From Aplectana chamaeleonis (taxonomy: Eukaryota; Nematoda; Chromadorea; Rhabditida; Cosmocercidae), in assembly GCA_029168955.1 (NCBI GenBank), contig JAPDOI010000138.1:195001-259000 (forward strand): DNA of 64,000 nt. The letters run 5' to 3'. The notes beneath the pieces are model-generated. The model saw only the letters and a list, made by a program, of their open reading frames with translations, did not search any database and had not been told where the DNA came from. Positions within the stretch are counted from its first letter, which is position 1. The number at the start of each line of letters is the position of its first letter. The position numbers and the translations under genes were made by a program. Positions 21,141 through 33,741 of the stretch are shown here, piece by piece.

Positions 21141-21356
21141 AAATTTACCAAAATATATATAGTAGGATATATAAGACAGTTATGTCTCGATGTGAGTGTG
21201 TGTATGTATGTGTGTCCCGCGGATCCAAGGAATGGCCGATCAAAACTTGTATGAAATGGTACCAGCATTTAGGTAGGTAGGACATATATTGAATACCAAA
21301 AAATCAGCCCGAGTCACCTCTTACGTGCCTCGGGGCAACCGTGTTTGTCCGTGGGG
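21141..21356. other. Unique spacer
   Basis: Apart from a short TGTGTGTATGTATG-like stretch near 21,198-21,212, nothing is recognised. Confidence 0.4.
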
Positions 21357-21600
21357 CGCACTTTTGGTCGTGGGTTATGATAACTTTTGCGAGTCGTCTA
21401 GCGATAGAAGGGCTACGCTCTAATCAAAGCGATAGATTTCCAATAGCAGTAGATGGGACGCCATACAGGATCGCTAGGTTTGTAGAGTGTGCAGGACATT
21501 ATCGATAGTGTGTAGTACCCCAGCGGGAGTGTGCAGGACGTCGTAGAATGTGTGCAGGACCCAAGTGGGAGTGTGCAGGACGTCACAGGAAGAGGACGGG
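21357..21600 (+). repeat. 244-bp direct repeat, copy 1
   Basis: This is identical, base for base by my reading, to 22,734-22,977, with a constant offset of 1,377 bp. It includes about 125 bp of unique sequence (from CGCACTTTTGGTCG) and about 115 bp of satellite C. Confidence 0.9.
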
Positions 21601-21870
21601 GCCCAGCGGGAGTGTGCAGAACGTCCTATAAAGTGTGCAGGATGCCGTCGGAAGAGGGCGGGACCCCAGTGGGAGTGTGCAGGACGTCACAGGAAGAGGA
21701 CGGGGCCCCAGTGGGAGTGTGCAGGACTTCATAGAAAGTGAGCAGGACCCCAGCGGGAGTGTGCAGGACTTCATTGGAAGTGAGCGGAGCACCATTGAGA
21801 AAGCGCAGGCCGTCATCGAAAATGGGCAATTCCCCAGCGAGAGTGTGCAGGACGTCATCGAAAGTGTAGA
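21485..21870 (+). repeat. Satellite C block, third location
   Basis: These are 21-bp units of type GTGTGCAGGACGTCACAGG alternating with ACCCCAGCGGGAGTG-containing units. Units are more diverged than at 11.3 kb. Some mix satellite A features (GGACCCAAGTGGGA), which links the families. Confidence 0.85.
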
Positions 21871-22095
21871 ATGAAGAAAAAATAACGAAACTTGAACAAT
21901 TTTTCCATTCCAAATCGTAACCTTTCTGTACCGAAGAGAACATAGGAAAACATGTCTCTTGAGAAGCGAGCGCGCGATACGTCGCAAGGAGGACGCAGCA
22001 CTCCAGAAACATTTCCTTGCCAATGTAGGGAAATATACAGCACCTCCACTGCCGCCCCTTCACTGTTCGTCACTCAGTGCAACCACTCAGGGCTG
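21871..22095. other. Unique spacer between satellite C and a MITE
   Basis: Nothing recognised. Minus-strand frames here start in unique sequence and run into satellite C. Confidence 0.4.
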
Positions 22096-22097
22096 TA

Positions 22098-22731
22098 GTA
22101 AACCACCCCTATCAGATGATCTGATATTATTTCGATAAGATGGTCTGATATTCTTCCAGACCAGTTTCAGATGATCTTAATTTCGTATTGATTCATAATT
22201 ATCGCTATCACTCGCAGCTCGTCGCTGAACTTAGGCCCGTATTCATTTCATTAGCGGTGATTCGCTCTAAAGCGGTCGTCCTCGCATATTCATGATATGA
22301 TAACACATGATTATACCTGTGAGAATAAGAAAAAACGGCCCTCATTCTGTAGGTGGTCATTCTCTAATCGACCAACTCATTACCTTCTTTTTCAATGAAT
22401 GAAATCAGATGTTTGTTGTTTTGTGATAGCTGATAACGATAACTGGTATTTCATCTGAAGAATAAGAGGCGCTCCGGGGCTACTCTTAAAGATAAGACGA
22501 GCTTCTCTGGAAATGCATGCTCTCTCGCTTTTCACTGTCCAGCTGATCTGTAGAAGTTCAGCTAACCTGATGAAATTAGCATCATCTTAAAAATGTTCAT
22601 CATCTGAATGATGCGGCTACAGATGAGATTCATATCCTTCACCATATCATCAAGATAATCTTACAGATCATCCCAACATTTCTTCATACGATCGTTTAAG
22701 ATCATCTTACCTTTATTTTTAGGGGGTTTAC
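22098..22731. mobile_element. MITE-like element, 634 bp, TA target site
   Basis: The left end is GTAAACCACCCCTA and the right end, reverse complemented, is GTAAACCCCCTA. TA flanks both ends (22,096-22,097 and 22,732-22,733). Subterminal AGATGATCT/AAGATGATCTTAA words repeat in both halves in inverted sense. No transposase frame exists, so it is non-autonomous. TA target sites suggest a Tc1/mariner-type source. Confidence 0.65.
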
Positions 22732-22733
22732 TA

Positions 22734-22977
22734 CGCACTTTTGGTCGTGGGTTATGATAACTTTTGCGAGTCGTCTAGCGATAGAAGGGCTACGCTCTAA
22801 TCAAAGCGATAGATTTCCAATAGCAGTAGATGGGACGCCATACAGGATCGCTAGGTTTGTAGAGTGTGCAGGACATTATCGATAGTGTGTAGTACCCCAG
22901 CGGGAGTGTGCAGGACGTCGTAGAATGTGTGCAGGACCCAAGTGGGAGTGTGCAGGACGTCACAGGAAGAGGACGGG
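22734..22977 (+). repeat. 244-bp direct repeat, copy 2
   Basis: This is the perfect copy of 21,357-21,600. It begins at the first base after the TA that follows the MITE-like element. It ends GGACGGG, where copy 1 continues GGACGGGG into more satellite C. Confidence 0.9.
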
Positions 22978-23000
22978 TCCATAAACCAGTTTTATATATA

Positions 23001-23198
23001 ATGGAGTCCACCAAGAGTGTCTCATTTACTTATCAAAAAGAAGTGGTCGGCTGGGGATCAATGTGCATGAATCCCATACCAGCACGCTCCATACCGATTG
23101 AGCGAGAGCGGTTGTGCTGCAACGAGTTTCATGCTCATTGATCTGCAATCGACCGCTTCTCATTGATAAGTAAATGAGACACTCTTGGTGGACTCCAC
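23001..23198. mobile_element. MITE, 198 bp, TATA target site
   Basis: Terminal inverted repeats of about 48 bp start (A/G)TGGAGTCCACCAAGAG, continue TGTCTCATTTACTTATCAA and reach GAAG(T/C)GGTCG. Only a few mismatches separate left (23,001-23,049) from right (23,151-23,198). TATA lies on both sides (22,997-23,000 and 23,199-23,202). Only about 100 bp of interior remains and it carries no gene. Confidence 0.8.
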
Positions 23199-23261
23199 TA
23201 TATGTTAAAAGTCTGAGCTCATCAAAATCTGCTTCAAAAAAACAATAACATCCACGTACAT

Positions 23262-23345
23262 ATTGTGGTGCGCGCGAAGCGCGCACCTGATTTGGAAAAG
23301 GATTGCTTCTGCGCAAACCCCTCGTTACAGAATCTCGGTTTGGAA
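23262..23345 (+). repeat. Hairpin-bearing dispersed repeat, copy 2
   Basis: ATTGTGGTGCGCGC, GAA, GCGCGCACC (stem 23,267-23,287), then GATTTGG, GGATTGC, TGCGCAA, ACCCCT. The order matches copy 1 at 8,506-8,600. The altered stem base pair is compensated (A-T there, C-G here). Confidence 0.65.
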
Positions 23346-23466
23346 GATAGTTCCGAACTTGGCAATTTCACAAAATGTAGAGCGGTAAAGGTTCTTAACA
23401 CTGCCCAAATTTCAGAAAAATCCGCTTTGTGGTTCTCGAGATATGGAAAAATTTGTGAATTTTAAA

Positions 23467-23467
<1 letters not shown>
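23346..23467. other. Unique spacer
   Basis: Probably the rest of the dispersed repeat (TTCTCGAGATATGG near 23,432). No gene. Confidence 0.35.
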
Positions 23468-23820
<353 letters not shown>

Positions 23821-25999
23821 TGTGGGACGCATCTAGAAGTGCGCGAAGCTTCGGGAACGTGTGCGGAACCCAGCTATAAGTGCGCCAAGCGCTAAAGAAC
23901 GTGTGCAGGACCCAAGTAAAAGTGCGCTGAGCGCCGGAAAATGTGTGCGGGACCCAAATAGAAGTGCGCCAAGCACCGGAAACGTGTGTGGGACCGAACT
24001 ATAGGTGCGCCAAGCGCCGGGAAGGTGTGCACGACCCAAATTTAATTGCGCCAAGCGCCAAGGAACGTCTGCAGGACCCAAGTAGAGGTGCGCTGAGCGC
24101 CGGAAAATGTGTGCGGGACATAAATAGAAGTGCGCCAAGCACCGGAAACGTGTGTGGGACCGAACTATAGGTGCGCCAAGCGCCGGGAAGGTGTGCGGGA
24201 CCCAAATTTAATTGCGCCAAGCGCCAAGGAACGTGTGCAAGACCCAAGTAGAGGTGCGCCAAGCGCCGGGGAACGTGTGCAGGACCTAAGTAGAAGTGCG
24301 CCAAGCGCCGGGGAACGTGTGCGGGACCCAACTAGAAGTGCGCCGAGCGCCAGGAACGTGTGAAGGACCCATATAGAAGTGCGCTAAGCGTCGGGAAGGT
24401 GTGCGGGACCCAAATTTAATTGCGCCAAGCGCCACGGAACGTGTGCAAGACCCAAATAAAGGTGCGCCAAGCGCCGGGGAACGTGTGCAGGACCCAAGTA
24501 GAAGTGCGCCAAGCGCCGGGGAACGTATGCGGGACCCAACTAGAACTGCGCTGGGCGCCGGCGAACGTGTGCGGGACCCAACTAGAAGTGCGCCGAACGC
24601 CAGGAACGTGTGCGGAACCCAGCTATATGTGCGCCAAGCGACGGGGAACGTGTGCGGGACCCAAGTAGAGGTGCGCCAAGCGCCGGGGAACGTGTGCAGG
24701 ACCCGAGTAGAAGTGCGCCAAGCGCCGGGCAACGTATGCGGGACCCAACTAGAACTGTGCTGAGCGCCGGGGAACGGGGGAGGGACCCATGTAGAAGTGC
24801 GACAATCGTCGGGAAGGTGTGCGGGACCCAAGTTTAAGTGCGCCAAGCGCCGGGTAACGTATGCAGAACCCAAGTAGAACTGTGCTGAGCGCCGGGGAAC
24901 GTGTGCGGGACCCATCTAGAACTGTGCTGAGCGCCGGGTAACGTGTGCGGGACCCAACTAGAAGTGCGCCGAGCGCCAGGAATGTGTGAGGGACCCATCT
25001 AGAAGTGTGCTAAGCGCCGGGAAGGTGTGCGGGACCCAAATTTAAGTGCGCCAAGCGCCGGGTAACGTGTGCAGAACCCAAGTAGAACTGTGCTGAGCGC
25101 CGAGGAACGTGTGCGGGACCCATCTAGAAGTGCGCTAAGCGCCGGGCAACGTATGCGGGACCCAACTAGAACTGCGCTGGGCGCCGGGGAACGTGTGCGG
25201 GACCCAACTAGAAGTGCGCCGAGCGCCAGGAACGTGTGCGGAACCCAGCTATATGTGCGCCAAGCGCCGGGCAACGTATGCGGGACCCAACTAGAACTGC
25301 GCTGGGCGCCGGGGAACGTGTGCGGGACCCAACTAGAAGTGCGCCGAGCGCCAGGAACGTGTGCGGAACCCAGCTATATGTGCGCCAAGCGACGGGGAAC
25401 GTGTGCGGGACCCAAGTAGAGGTGCGCCAAGCGCCGGGGAACGTGTGCAGGACCCGAGTAGAAGTGCGCCAAGCGCCGGGCAACGTATGCGGGACCCAAC
25501 TAGAACTGTGCTGAGCGCCGGGGAACGTGTGCGGGACCCAACTAGAAGTGCGCCGAGCGCCAGGAGCGTGTGAGAGACCCATCTAGAAGTGCGATAAGCG
25601 TCGGGAAGGTGTGCGGGACCCAAGTTTAAGTGCGCCAAGCGCCGGGTAACGTATGCAGAACCAAAGTAGAACTGTGCTGAGCGCCGGGGAACGTGTGCGG
25701 GACCCATCTAGAAGTGCGCCAAGCGCCGGGACGTGTGCATGACCCAAGTAGAAGTGCGCCAAACGCCGGGCAACGTATGCGGGACCCAACTAGAACTGCG
25801 CTGGGCGCCGGGGAACGTGTGCGGGGCCCAAATAGAAGTGCGCCGAGCGCCAGGAACGTGTGCGGAACCCAGCTAAATGTGCGCCAAGCGCCGGGGAACG
25901 TGTTCGGGACCCAAGTAGAGGTGCGCCAAGCGCCGGGGAACGTGTGCAGGACCCGAGTAGAAGTGCGCCAAGCGCCGGGCAACGTATGCGGGACCCAAC

Positions 26000-27835
26000 T
26001 AGAAGTGCCCCAAGAGCCGTAGAACGTGTGCGGGACCCATCTAGAAATGCCACAAGCGCCGGGAAGGTGTGTGGAACCCAATTTTAAGTGCGCCAAGCGC
26101 CGAGTAACGTGTGCAGAACTCAAGTAGAAGTGTGCTGAGCGCCGGGGAACGTGTTCGGGACACATCTAGAAGTGCGCTAAGCGCCGGGAAGGTGTGCGGA
26201 ACCCACATTTAAGTGCGCCAAGCGCCGGGTAACGTGTGCAGAACCTAAGTAGAACTGCGCTGTGCGTCGGGGAACGTGTGGGGAACCCATCTTAAAGTGC
26301 GCTAAGCGTCGGGAAGGTGTGCGGGACCCAAGATTAAGTGCACCAAGCGCCGGGTAACGTATGCAGAACCCAAGTAGAACTGTGCTGAGCGCCGGGGAAC
26401 GTGTGCGGGACCCATCTAGAAGTGCGCTAAGCGCCGGGAACGTGTGCATGACCCAAGTAGAAGTGCGCCAAGCGCCGGGCAACGTATGCGGGACCCAACT
26501 AGAACTGCGCTGGGCGCCGGGGAACGTGTGCGGGACCCAACTAGAAGTGCGCCGAGCGCCAGGAACGTGTGCGGAACCCAGCTATATGTGCGCCAAGCGA
26601 CGGAGAACGTGTGCGGGACCCAAGTAGAGGTTCGCCAAGCGCCGGGGAACGTGTGCAGGGCCCGAGTAGAAGTGCGATAAGCGCCGGGCAACGTATGCGG
26701 GACCCAACTAGAACTGTGCTGAGCGCCGGGGAACGTGTGCGGGACCCAACTAGAAGTGCGCCGAGCGTCAGGAACGTGTGAGGGACCCATCTAGAAGTGC
26801 GCTAAGCGCCGGGGAACGTGTGCGGGACCCAAGTAGAGGTGCGCCAAGCGCCGGGGAACGTGTGCAGGACCCGAGTAGAAGTGCGCCAAGCGCCGGGCAA
26901 CGTATGCGGGACCCAACTAGAAGTGCCCCAAGAGCCGTAGAACGTGTGCGGGACCCATCTAGAAATGCCACAAGCGCCGGGAAGGTGTGTGGAACCCAAT
27001 TTTAAGTGCGCCAAGCGCCGAGTAACGTGTGCAGAACTCAAGTAGAAGTGTGCTGAGCGCCGGGGAACGTGTTCGGGACACATCTAGAAGTGCGCTAAGC
27101 GCCGGGAAGGTGTGCGGAACCCACATTTAAGTGCGCCAAGCGCCGGGTAACGTGTGCAGAACCTAAGTAGAACTGCGCTGTGCGTCGGGGAACGTGTGAG
27201 GGACCCATCTTAAAGTGCGCTAAGCGTCGGGAAGGTGTGCGGGACCCAAGATTAAGTGCGCCAAGCGCCGGGTAACGTATGCAGAACCCAAGTAGAACTG
27301 TGCTGAGCGCCGGGGAACGTGTGCGGGACCCATCTAGAAGTGCGCTAAGCGCCGGGAACGTGTGCATGACCCAAGTAGAAGTGCGCCAAGCGCCGGGCAA
27401 CGTATGCGGGACCCAACTAGAACTGCGCTGGGCGCCGGGGAACGTGTGCGGGACCCAACTAGAAGTGCGCCGAGCGCTAGGAACGTGTGCGGAACCCAGC
27501 TATATGTGCGCCAAGCGTCGGAGAACGTGTGCAGAACCCAAGTAGAGGTGCGCCAAGCGCCGGGGAACGTGTGCAGGGCCCGAGTAGAAGTGCGATAAGC
27601 GCCGGGCAACGTATGCGGGACCCAACTAGAACTGTGCTGAGCGCCGGGGAACGTGTGCGGGACCCAACTAGAAGTGCGCCGAGCGTTAGGAACGTGTGAG
27701 GGACCCATCTAGAAGTGCGCTAAGCGTCGAGAAGGTGTGCGGGACCCAAGTCTAAGTGCGCCAAGCTCCGGGTAACGTATGCAGAACCCAAGTAGAACAG
27801 CGCTGAGCGCCGGGGAACGTGTGCGGGACCCATCT
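26000..27835. repeat. 918-bp higher-order repeat in satellite B (two copies, limits approximate)
   Basis: GGAACCCACATTTAAGTGCG at about 26,199 recurs 918 bp later, and many flanking variants recur at the same offset (for example 26,361 and 27,279). Confidence 0.65.
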
Positions 27836-28540
27836 AGAAGTGCGCTAAGCGCCGGGAACGTGTGCTCGACCCAAGTAGAAGTGCGCCAAACGTCGGGCAA
27901 CGTATGCGGGACCCAACTAGAACTGCGCTGGGCGCCGGGGAACGTGTGCAGGGCCCAACTAGAAGTGCGGCGAGCGCCAGGAACGTGTGCGGAACCCAGC
28001 TATATGTGCGCCAAGCGCCGGGGAACGTGTGCGGGACCCAAGTAGAACTGTGCTGAGCGCCGGGGAACGTGTGTGGGACCCATCTAGAAGTGCGCCGAGC
28101 GTTAGGAACGTGTGACGGACCCATCTAGAAGTGCGCTAAGCGTCGAGAAGGTGTGCGGGACCCAAGTCTAAGTGCGCCAAGCTCCGGGTAACGTATGCAG
28201 AACCCAAGTAGAACAGCGCTGAGCGCCGGGGAACGTGTGCGGGACCCATCTAGAAGTGCGCTAAGCGCCGGGAACGTGTGCTCGACCCAAGTAGAAGTGC
28301 GCCAAACGTCGGGCAACGTATGCGGGACCCAACTAGAACTGCGCTGGGCGCCGGGGAACGTGTGCAGGGCCCAACTAGAAGTGCGGCGAGCGCCAGGAAC
28401 GTGTGCGGAACCCAGCTATATGTGCGCCAAGCGCCGGGGAACGTGTGCGGGACCCAAGTAGAGGTGCGCCAAGCGCCGGGGAACGTGTGCAGGACCCGAG
28501 TAGAAGTGCGCCAAGCGCCGGGTTACGTATGCGGGACCCA
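27709..28540. repeat. 416-bp higher-order repeat in satellite B (two copies)
   Basis: The strings CTAAGCGTCGAGAAGG, CCAAGCTCCGGGTAACG, GTAGAACAGCGCTGAG and GTGTGCTCGACCC occur in the same order 416 bp apart, with almost no difference visible. Confidence 0.75.
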
Positions 28541-31500
28541 ACTAGAAGTGCGCCAAGAGCCGTAGAACGTGTGCGGGACCAATCTGGAAATGCGCCAAGC
28601 GCCGGGAAGGTGTGCGGGACCCAAACTTAAGAGCGCCAAGCGCCGGGTAACGTGTGCAGAACCCAAGTAGAACTGTGCTGAGCGCCGGGGAACGTGTGTG
28701 GGACCCATCTAGAAGTGCGCTAAGCGCCGGGAACGTGTGCATGACCCAAATAGAAGTGCGCCAAGCACCGGAAACGTGTGTGGGACCGAACTATAGGTGC
28801 GCCAAGCGCCGGGAAGGTGTGCGGGACCCAAATTTAATTGCGCCAAGCGCCAAGGAACGTGTGCAAGACCCAAGTAGAGGTGCGCCAAGCGCCAGGGAAC
28901 GTGTGCAGGACCCAAGTAGAAGTGCGCAAAGCGCCAGGAACGTGTGAAGGACCCATATAGAAGTGCGATAAGCGTCGGGAAGGTGTGCGGGACCCAAATT
29001 TAATTGCGCCAAGCGCCGGGTAACGTGCGCAGAACCCAAGTAGAACTGTGCTGAGCGCCGGTGAACGTGTTCGGGACACATCTAGAAGTGTGCTAAGCGC
29101 CGGGAAGGTGTGCGGGCCCAAATTTAAGTGCGCCAAGCGCCGGGTAACGTGTGCGGAACCCAGCTATATGTGCGCCAAGCGACGGGGAACGTGTGCATGA
29201 CCCAAGTAAAAGTGCGCCAAGCGCCGGGCAACGCATGCGGGACCCAACTAGAACTGCGCTGGGCGCCGGGGAACGTGTGCGGGACCCAACTAGAAGTGCG
29301 CCGAGCGCCAGGAACGTGTGCGGAACCCAGCTATATGTGCGCCAAGCGACGGGGAACGTGTGCGGGACCCAAGTAGAGGTGCGCCAAGCGCCGGGGAACG
29401 TGTGCAGGACCCGAGTAGAAGTGCGATAAGCGCCGGGCAACGTATGCGGGACCCAACTAGAACTGTGCTGAGCGCCGGGGAACGTGTGCGGGACCCATCT
29501 AGAACTGTGCTGAGCGCCGGGGAACGTGTGCGGGACCCAACTAGAAGTGCGCCGAGCGCCAGGAACGTGTGAGGGACCCATCTAGAAGTGCGATAAGCGT
29601 CAGGAAGGTGTGCGGGACCCAAATTTAAGTGCTCCAAGCGCCGAGTAACGTGTGCGGAACCCAGCTATATGTGCGCCAAGCGACGGGGAACGTGTGCGGG
29701 ACCCAAGTAGAGGTGCGCCAAGCGCCGGGCAACGTAAGCGGGACCCAACTAGAGCTGTGCTGAGCGCCGGGGAACGTGTGCGGGACCCAACTAGGAGTGC
29801 GCCGAGCGCCAGGAACGTGTGAGGGACCCATCTAGAAGTGCGATAAGCGTCGGGAAGGTGTGCGGGACCCACGTTTAAGTGCGCCAAGCGCCGGGTAACG
29901 TGTGCAGGACCCAAGTAGAACTGTGCTGAGCGCCGGGGAACGTGTGCGGGACCCATCTAGAAGTGCGCTAAGCGCCGGGAACGTGTGCATGACCCAAGTA
30001 GAAGTGCGCCAAGCGCCGGGCAACGTATGCGGGACCCAACTAGAACTGCGCTGGGCGCCGGGGAACGTGTGCGGGACCCAACTAGAAGTGCGCCGAGCGC
30101 CAGGAACGTGTGAAGGACCCATATAGAAGTGCGCTAAGCGTCGGGAAGGTGTGCGGGACCCAAATTTAATTGCGCCAAGCGCCACGGAACGTGTGCAAGA
30201 CCCAAATAAAGGTGCGCCAAGCGCCGGGGAACGTGTGCGGGACCCAAGTAGAGGTGCGCCAAGCGCCGGGGAACGTGTGCAGGACCCGAGTAGAAGTGCG
30301 CCAAGCGCCGGGCAACGTATGCGGGACCCAACTAGAACTGTGCTGAGCGCCGGGGAACGTGTGCGGGACCCAACCAAAAGTGCGCCGAGCGCCAGGAACG
30401 TGTGAGGGACCCATCTAGAAGTGCGATAATCGTCGGGAAGGTGTGCGGGACCCAAGTTTAAGTGCGCCAAGCGCCGGGTAACGTATGCAGAACCCAAGTA
30501 GAACTGTGCTGAGCGCCGGGGAACGTGTGCGGGACCCATCTAGAACTGTGCTGAGCGCCGGGTAACGTGTGCGGGACCCAACTAGAAGTGCGCCGAGCGC
30601 CAGGTAACGTGCGCAGGACCCATCTAGAAGTGTGCTAAGCGCCGGGAAGGTGTGCGGGACCCAAATTTAAGTGCGCTAAGCGCCGGGTAACGTGTGCAGA
30701 ACCCAAGTAGAACTGCGCTGAGCGCCGAGGAACGTGTGCGGGACCCATCTAGAAGTGCGCTAAGCGCCGGGAACGTGTGCATGACCCAAGTAGAAGTGCG
30801 CCAAGCGCCGGGCAACGTATGCGGGACCCAACTAGAACTGCGCTGGGCGCCGAGGAACGTGTGCGAGACCCAACTAGAAGTGCGCCGAGCGCCTGGAACG
30901 TTTGCGGAACCCAGCTATAAGTGCGACAAGCGCCGGAGAACGTGTGCAGGACCCAAGTAGAGGTGCGCCAAGCGCCGGGGAACGTGTGCAGGACCCAAGT
31001 AGAAGTGCGCCAAGCGCCGGGCAACGTATGCGGGACCCAACTAGAACTGTGCTGAGCGCCGGGGAACGTGTGCGGGACCCAACCAGAAGTGCGCCGAGCG
31101 CCAGGAACGTGTGAGGGACCCATCTAGAAGTGCGATAATCGTCGGGAAGGTGTGCGGGACCCAAGTTTAAGTGCGCCAAGCGCCGGGTAACGTATGCAGA
31201 ACCCAAGTAGAACTGTGCTGAGCGCCGGGGAACGTGTGCGGGACCCATCTAGAACTGTGCTGAGCGCCGGGTAACGTGTGCGGGACCCAACTAGAAGTGC
31301 GCCGAGCGCCAGGAATGTGTTAGGGACCCATCTAGAAGTGTGCTAAGCGCCGGGAAGGTGTGCGGGACCCAAATTTAAGTGCGCTAAGCGCCGGGTAACG
31401 TGTGCAGAACCCAAGTAGAACTGCGCTGAGCGCCGAGGAACGTGTGCGGGACCCATCTAGAAGTGCGCTAAGCGCCGGGAACGTGTGCATGACCCAAGTA

Positions 31501-33682
31501 GAAGTGCGCCAAGCGCCGGGCAACGTATGCGGGACCCAACTAGAACTGCGCTGGGCGCCGGGGAACGTGTGCGGGACCCAACTAGAAGTGCGCCGAGCGC
31601 CAGGAACGTGTGCGGAACCCAGCTATATGTGCGCCAAGCGACGGGGAACGTGTGCGGGACCCAAGTAGAGGTGCGCCAAGCGCCGGGGAACGTGTGCAGG
31701 ACCCGAGTAGAAGTGCGCCAAGCGCCGGGCAACGTATGCGGGACCCAACTAGAACTGTGCTGAGCGCCGGGGAACGTGTGCGGGACCCAACCAGAAGTGC
31801 GCCGAGCGCCAGGAACGTGTGAGGGACCCATCTAGAAGTGCGATAATCGTCGGGAAGGTGTGCGGGACCCAAGTTTAAATGCGCCAAGCGCCGGGTAACG
31901 TGTGCAGGACCCGAGTAGAAGTGCGCCAAGCGCCGGGCAACGTATGCGGGACCCAACTAGAACTGTGCTGAGCGCCGGGGAACGTGTGCGGGACCCAACT
32001 AGAAGTGCGCCGAGCGCCAGGAGCGTGTGAGGGACCCATCTAGAAGTGCGATAAGCGTCGGGAAGGTGTGCGGGACCCAAGTTTAAGTGCGCCAAGCGCC
32101 GGGTAACGTATGCAGAACCAAAGTAGAACTGTGCTGAGCGCCGGGGAACGTGTGCGGGACCCATCTAGAAGTGCGCCAAGCGCCGGGACGTGTGCATGAC
32201 CCAAGTAGAAGTGCGCCAAACGCCAGGCAACGTATGCGGGACCCAACTAGAACTGCGCTGGGCGCCGGGGAACGTGTGCAGGACCCGAGTAGAAGTGCGC
32301 CAAGCGCCGGGCAACGTATGCGGGACCCAACTAGAACTGTGCTGAGCGCCGGGGAACGTGTGCGGGACCCAAGTAGAGGTGCGCCAAGCGCCGGGGAACG
32401 TGTGCAGGACCCGAGTAGAAGTGCGCCAAGCGCCGGGCAACGTATGCGGGACCCAACTAGAAGTGCCCCAAGAGCCGTAGAACGTGTGCGGGACCCATCT
32501 AGAAATGCCACAAGCGCCGGGAAGGTGTGTGGAACCCAATTTTAAGTGCGCCAAGCGCCGAGTAACGTGTGCAGAACTCAAGTAGAAGTGTGCTGAGCGC
32601 CGGGGAACGTGTTCGGGACACATCTAGAAGTGCGCTAAGCGCCGGGAAGGTGTGCGGAACCCACATTTAAGTGCGCCAAGCGCCGGGTAACGTGTGCAGA
32701 ACCTAAGTAGAACTGTGCTGAGCGCCGGGGAACGTGTGCGGGACCCATCTAGAAGTGCGCCAAGCGCCGGGACGTGTGCATGACCCAAGTAGAAGTGCGC
32801 CGAACGCCAGGCAACGTATGCGGGACCCAACTAGAACTGCGCTGGGCGCCGGGGAACGTGTGCAGGACCCGAGTAGAAGTGCGCCAAGCGCCGGGCAACG
32901 TATGCGGGACACAACTAGAACTGTGCTGAGCGCCGGGGAACGTGTGCAGGACCCGAGTAGAAGTGCGCCAAGCGCTGGGCAACGTATGCGGGACCCAAAC
33001 AGAAGGGCGCCAAGTGCCGGGCAACGTGTGCGGGACCCATCTAGAAGTGCGCTAAGCGCCGGGAACGTGTGCATGACCCAAGTAGAAGTGCGCCAAGCGC
33101 CGGGCAACGTATGCGGGACCCAACTAGAACTGCGCTGTGCGTCGGGGAACGTGTGAGGGACCCATCTTGAAGTGCGCTAAGCGTCGGGAAGGTGTGCGGG
33201 ACCCAAGATTAGGTGCGCCAAGCGCCGGGTAACGTATGCAGAACCCAAGTAGAACTGTGCTGAGCGCCGGGGGACGTGGGCGGGACCCATCTAGAAGGGC
33301 GCTAAGCGCCGGGAACGTGTGCATGACCCAAGTAGAAGTGCGCCAAGCGCCGGGCAACGTATGCGGGACCCAACTAGAACTGCGCTGGGCGCCGGGGAAC
33401 GTGTGCGGGACCCAACTAGAAGTGCGCCGAGCGCCAGGAACGTGTGCGGAACCCAGCTATATGTGCGCCAAGCGACGGAGAACGTGTGCGGGACCCAAGT
33501 AGAGGTTCGCCAAGCGCCGGGGAACGTGTGCAGGGCCCGAGTAGAAGTGCGACAAGCGCCGGGCAACGTATGCGGGACCCAACTAGAACTGTGCTGAGCG
33601 CCGGGGAACGTGTGCGGTACCCATCTAGAAGTGCGCTAAGCGCCGGGAACGTGTGCATGACCCAAGTAGAAGTGCGCCAAGC

Positions 33683-33741
33683 GTCCGAGGGTGTTTGCGA
33701 CCCAGAGGTGCGCGGAATCCCAAGTGAGCCAGCGCAGAAAG
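33683..33741. other. Aberrant insert or decayed unit in satellite B
   Basis: After CCAAGCG the array departs from all its variants (TCCGAGGGTGTTTGCGACCC, then GCGGAATCCCAAGTGAGCC, AGCGCAGAAAGG) and returns at GCGCCGGGGAACGTG. It is the least satellite-like stretch I noticed inside the array. Confidence 0.55.

Noticed and set aside
21357..22977. 244-bp direct repeats as LTRs of a small retroelement
   Set aside because: The repeats do not start TG or end CA, no target-site duplication flanks them, the interior has no primer-binding or polypurine site I can see, and half of each copy is satellite C.
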